This document shows positions 40,463 through 43,259 of a stretch of 43,259 nucleotides of DNA, one piece after another. The first letter of the stretch is position 1. Each line of letters opens with the position of its first letter. The notes beneath the pieces were generated by a model. That model worked only from the letters and a program-made list of their open reading frames with translations, searched no databases and was not told the DNA's origin. This DNA comes from Helicobacter rappini (GTDB lineage Bacteria; Campylobacterota; Campylobacteria; Campylobacterales; Helicobacteraceae): positions 1 through 43,259 of the forward strand of contig NZ_FZPK01000062.1 of assembly GCF_900198625.1 (NCBI RefSeq). Direction: 5' to 3'. The translations under genes and the position numbers were made by a program.

Positions 40463-41052
40463 TGATGATAACAGATGGTGGCGTAGGGTTTGATAGTCTC
40501 TTTGGGTGTAATGTAGATGGGGATATATAGCGACTTAATAGTGTGCTTCAATGCTACAAAATCACTGAGTTAAGAATATATTTTCTATACTAAAAACACA
40601 TTAAAACCCATCGCAGTTTTTTTGCAATTTATCATTGCTATGAAATAGCAGAAAAACTGAACGACATTTAAAACTAAAGTTGTAAAACTAGCAAATATAC
40701 GCATAAAATAGACTAAAAAGAAAACAGCAAAGAAACTACAATAGATTTGATGTGCGCAATGAAAGCTAAATATTTATGCAAGTAAGATAGAGAGATGGCC
40801 TCTATCTTATTCCCAATGCTCTGCTTTTAAGCACAAATAATTTGAAAGCAGAGTTGTTACGAAATCACATCAATAAATACAAATGCAGAATTATCCTAGC
40901 TAGAAAATTAGAAGCATATTTACTATTGATATCTGCATATAGTTTTTATAGCGGTTATAGTCACATGAGTTAATTGAATAATGCGCGATTTTAGGAGTTG
41001 AATGTTGTTTATTTTGCAATAATCGCATACCAAAAAGATTAATTAAGCTCCC
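40463..41052. other. Intergenic region with two tandem stem-loops
   Basis: 590 nt between convergent genes, no ORF. TAAGATAGAG pairs with CTCTATCTTA around a 7-nt loop (40783-40809), and 10 nt later CTCTGCTTT pairs with AAAGCAGAG around a 17-nt loop (40819-40853). Two stable hairpins in AT-rich DNA could be the terminators of the convergent genes or part of a small RNA. Confidence 0.45.
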
Positions 41053-42516
41053 CTAAAGTATCATCGCACCAATCACACCAGCGACTAAAAGCGGGACATT
41101 ATACACAAAAAATGTGGGGATACAAGTATCATAAATGTGATTATGCTGTCCGTCCATATTTAGCCCAGAAGTAGGTCCCAAAGTGCTATCACTCGCAGGA
41201 CTCCCCGCATCGCCCAACGCCCCAGCTATGCCGATAAGCAAAATTATCGCAGGGACACTAAAGCCAAGTGAGATTCCAAAAGGCACATAAATTGCCGCGA
41301 TAATGGGTATCGTCCCAAAGCTCGTGCCAATGCCTATGGTGATTAAAAGCCCCACAAGCAGCATTAAACTCGCCCCTATAAATTTCACCCATAAAGACGC
41401 CCCATTAGAATCTAAAGTTGCAGGATTTGAAGCCATAGTCGCATTAGAATCTAGCCCATTTGAAGCGATAGTATTCATAGCACCATCACCGACTTGATGT
41501 GTGAAGTTTGCCACAACTTGCACGAGATTCTGCACTTCTCCACTTGCACGCAGCACCTCCCCATATCCAGCCGCCACAAGCATAACAAAGGCAATGAAAG
41601 CCATCATTTTTAGCCCACCCTCCATAACAGAATCTATCTCATTCCACTTTACCCCACGCAGCACAATCATACACATAAGCCCAGCAAACGCCCCAAGCGC
41701 CAGAGAATGCGTAACAAGCTGCACGACAAAAAGCACAATAATGCCAAAAAGTGTCGCATATTCACGCCAACCCATACTCGCATCGCCCATAGAGCATTCC
41801 TCTTTTTGTGCGTATTCACGCGGCTTTGCATACAGCACAAACACCGCAAAAAGCAGCCCAAGCAGCATAGCCGCCCCGCCAATCCACATCACAGAGCTAA
41901 TCTCACCAAGACTTACAGGCATACCATTTGCCTTCATCTGCTCGCTAATAGTCGTGTGAAAAATCAGCCCAAAGCCCACGCCAAGGGTTACATAAGGGGC
42001 TTGTAACCCAAAAGTAAGCGCACACGCCACAGCGCGTCTATCAATTTTCAAGCGATTCATAAGGCTTAGAAGTGGAGGGATAAGAATGGGGATAAAAGCG
42101 ATGTGGATAGGCACAAGATTCTGCGAAAAACACGCAATGAGAGCAATGCTAAGGATAAAAATAAACTTCCTATTGCTTATCACATTTGCAATGGCGGAGA
42201 GCAAAAAAGTCATTAAATGTGTGCGAGAAATCGCCACCGCAATGCCGCCTAGCAGGATATAGCTTAATGCGATATTAAGATTACTTGCCATACCTTTGAT
42301 GAGAATCTCCCCTGTAGTCGTGGTCTTAAGCAGGAAATATTGCCAAAGCGAAGTGTGTGAATCTGCCCCAGAAGATAAAGATTCTAAAGGTAGTGGAGAT
42401 AGCCACCCAGCCACAAGTGCAGCTATAATAATGGATAGCAAAACATTTAATCGTAAAACGCACAACACCGCCATAACAAGCACAGATAACACCACCGCAT
42501 TTGTGAGAAGAGACAT
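41053..42516 (-). CDS. Na+/H+ antiporter, NhaC-like family
   Basis: The 487-aa protein has about twelve membrane helices and the ion-transporter pattern of the NhaC/HP0946 family: LLGGIAVAISRTHLMTFLLSAI, LIACFSQNLVPIHIAFIPILIPPLL, ALTFGLQAPYVTLGVGFGLIFH, GIGTSFGTIPIIAAIYVPFG and a C-terminal GDAGSPASDSTLGPTSGLNMDGQHNHIYDT. It would expel Na+ in exchange for H+. A loop near residue 350 (NTIASNGLDSNATMASNPAT, then LDSNG) is a short repeat-derived insertion like those in cadA and chePep. Confidence 0.85.
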   Translation of the reverse strand: MSLLTNAVVLSVLVMAVLCVLRLNVLLSIIIAALVAGWLSPLPLESLSSGADSHTSLWQYFLLKTTTTGEILIKGMASNLNIALSYILLGGIAVAISRTHLMTFLLSAIANVISNRKFIFILSIALIACFSQNLVPIHIAFIPILIPPLLSLMNRLKIDRRAVACALTFGLQAPYVTLGVGFGLIFHTTISEQMKANGMPVSLGEISSVMWIGGAAMLLGLLFAVFVLYAKPREYAQKEECSMGDASMGWREYATLFGIIVLFVVQLVTHSLALGAFAGLMCMIVLRGVKWNEIDSVMEGGLKMMAFIAFVMLVAAGYGEVLRASGEVQNLVQVVANFTHQVGDGAMNTIASNGLDSNATMASNPATLDSNGASLWVKFIGASLMLLVGLLITIGIGTSFGTIPIIAAIYVPFGISLGFSVPAIILLIGIAGALGDAGSPASDSTLGPTSGLNMDGQHNHIYDTCIPTFFVYNVPLLVAGVIGAMIL

Positions 42517-43259
42517 TAGATTCCTTTAGTGAATTAATATGTAGATATTTAAAGAAAATAAAAGTGTGATTATAGCTTATTATTAAAAAGATTTACGATG
42601 GAGTTTGATTGTTTTGGATGGTTTTTAATCCATAGCATTTTATTAAATTCTTCTAAAAAATAAAACTATTGATAGCTAATATTATAGTTTTATCACACAA
42701 AAATTAATATGTATTTTACAAATTTGCTTCTCGCATTACATTTATAAAACACAACTTAAATACTCAAAAACAATATGATAAAATCTATATAAGAAAACAA
42801 AATGCACCTATACACGACAAATAGAATCTACATTCCATAAACTTGCGTGTTTAATGGACTTCATAGTAATAGATGTGGCAATTTTTTTAATGTTACCAAA
42901 AATCCTTAGACTTGTTTGTTTTTGCATTTTTATTTTTACTTCTCAAATTTTCCTTTAACTGAAAACTTGAGTATTTATTAACATTAACCTTTTTACTTTT
43001 AAAATTGACTACGCAAAAACATATCAGCCCCCCCCCCCCTTTTTTTTTTACTTTTCTTTGTTTATGTTGAAATAAGTTTTTATCATTATTTTAAATATTA
43101 AATCTATTACTTTATTGATATATTAGCACTAATATAATGCGTATTATTTGTATAATAAATGCTACATTAATACTATTTTGTAGTTTATTTGATTAATTTT
43201 TATTATTAAATAAGATATATTATTATGTTAATAAAATGTTTATTTTTGATTATTTTTAT
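42517..43259. other. AT-rich right end with homopolymer tract
   Basis: 743 nt without a coding frame. The part next to the antiporter contains its promoter region. From 43050 to the end the sequence is almost only A and T. The only GC-rich point is the C-tract at 43028. Confidence 0.5.
43028..43049. repeat. C12-T10 homopolymer tract
   Basis: Twelve C (43028-43039) followed at once by ten T (43040-43049). Tracts of this length slip readily in Helicobacter and often control phase-variable surface genes, either in the coding start or in the promoter. Any client gene would lie beyond the right edge. Confidence 0.7.

Noticed and set aside
1-43259. CRISPR array, tRNA or rRNA genes
   Set aside because: No regularly spaced repeats and no tRNA or rRNA signatures were seen; the repeats present are irregularly dispersed.

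Overview
The window looks like a Helicobacter chromosome, probably an enterohepatic species. It is AT-rich. Its host genes have close Helicobacter counterparts: a poly-acidic ChePep protein beside a NucT-type nuclease (the HP0322/HP0323 pairing of H. pylori), CadA, FeoB, an HP0043-type mannose-1-phosphate guanylyltransferase and an NhaC-like antiporter. Host-side DNA is full of the oligomer AGATTCT/AGAATCT, which is scarce in the prophage. The species is inference.

Region 1 (1 to about 18.8 kb) is part of a short-tailed-type prophage read mostly on the minus strand. From upstream to downstream it holds a 494-aa virion-like protein, a TerS-like HTH protein, a 791-aa protein with a membrane hairpin, an M15 endolysin, a holin and a 26-aa membrane peptide, a 194-aa protein, a 268-aa protein, a P22-type portal, a coiled-coil tail fibre, a head-tail adaptor, a 22-aa membrane peptide, a 723-aa tail/adhesin protein and a gene cut by the window edge. 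Three plus-strand cargo cassettes interrupt it: a Panacea-domain gene with a partner, vapD, and a hendecad coiled-coil protein with an exported Cys-rich protein. No large terminase or major capsid gene is visible; they may lie to the left.

Two regulatory patterns stand out in the prophage. Six transcription units carry an AACCGAYATTT box exactly 23 nt upstream of a TAnnnT -10 hexamer. Other units use a TGTATAAT promoter, sometimes joined to a long hairpin. Many junctions carry hairpins that share one small core: GGAGT, a 4-bp stem whose two sides change together, a 5-6 nt loop, then ATGAC, on a basal stem of unrelated sequence. The same core lies inside in-frame insertions in the host genes cysK and cadA. 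This structured, apparently mobile repeat family is the best candidate here for something undescribed.

Region 2 (18.8-34.98 kb) is host core: rnhB, feoB, a CPA2 antiporter, purN, a small protein, cadA with a roughly 178-aa insertion, tsaE, a frameshifted MORN-repeat gene, nucT, chePep and manC.

Region 3 (34.97-36.7 kb) is a scar: the C-terminal half of an integrase, two small phage-like genes, an N-terminal DnaB-like fragment and a truncated DpnII-like endonuclease that meets it head-on.

Region 4 (36.98-43.26 kb) holds cysK with a 91-codon insertion, a restriction-modification pair whose HNH endonuclease is frameshifted in an A tract, an LprI-like exported protein, an NhaC-type antiporter and an AT-rich tail with a C12T10 tract.
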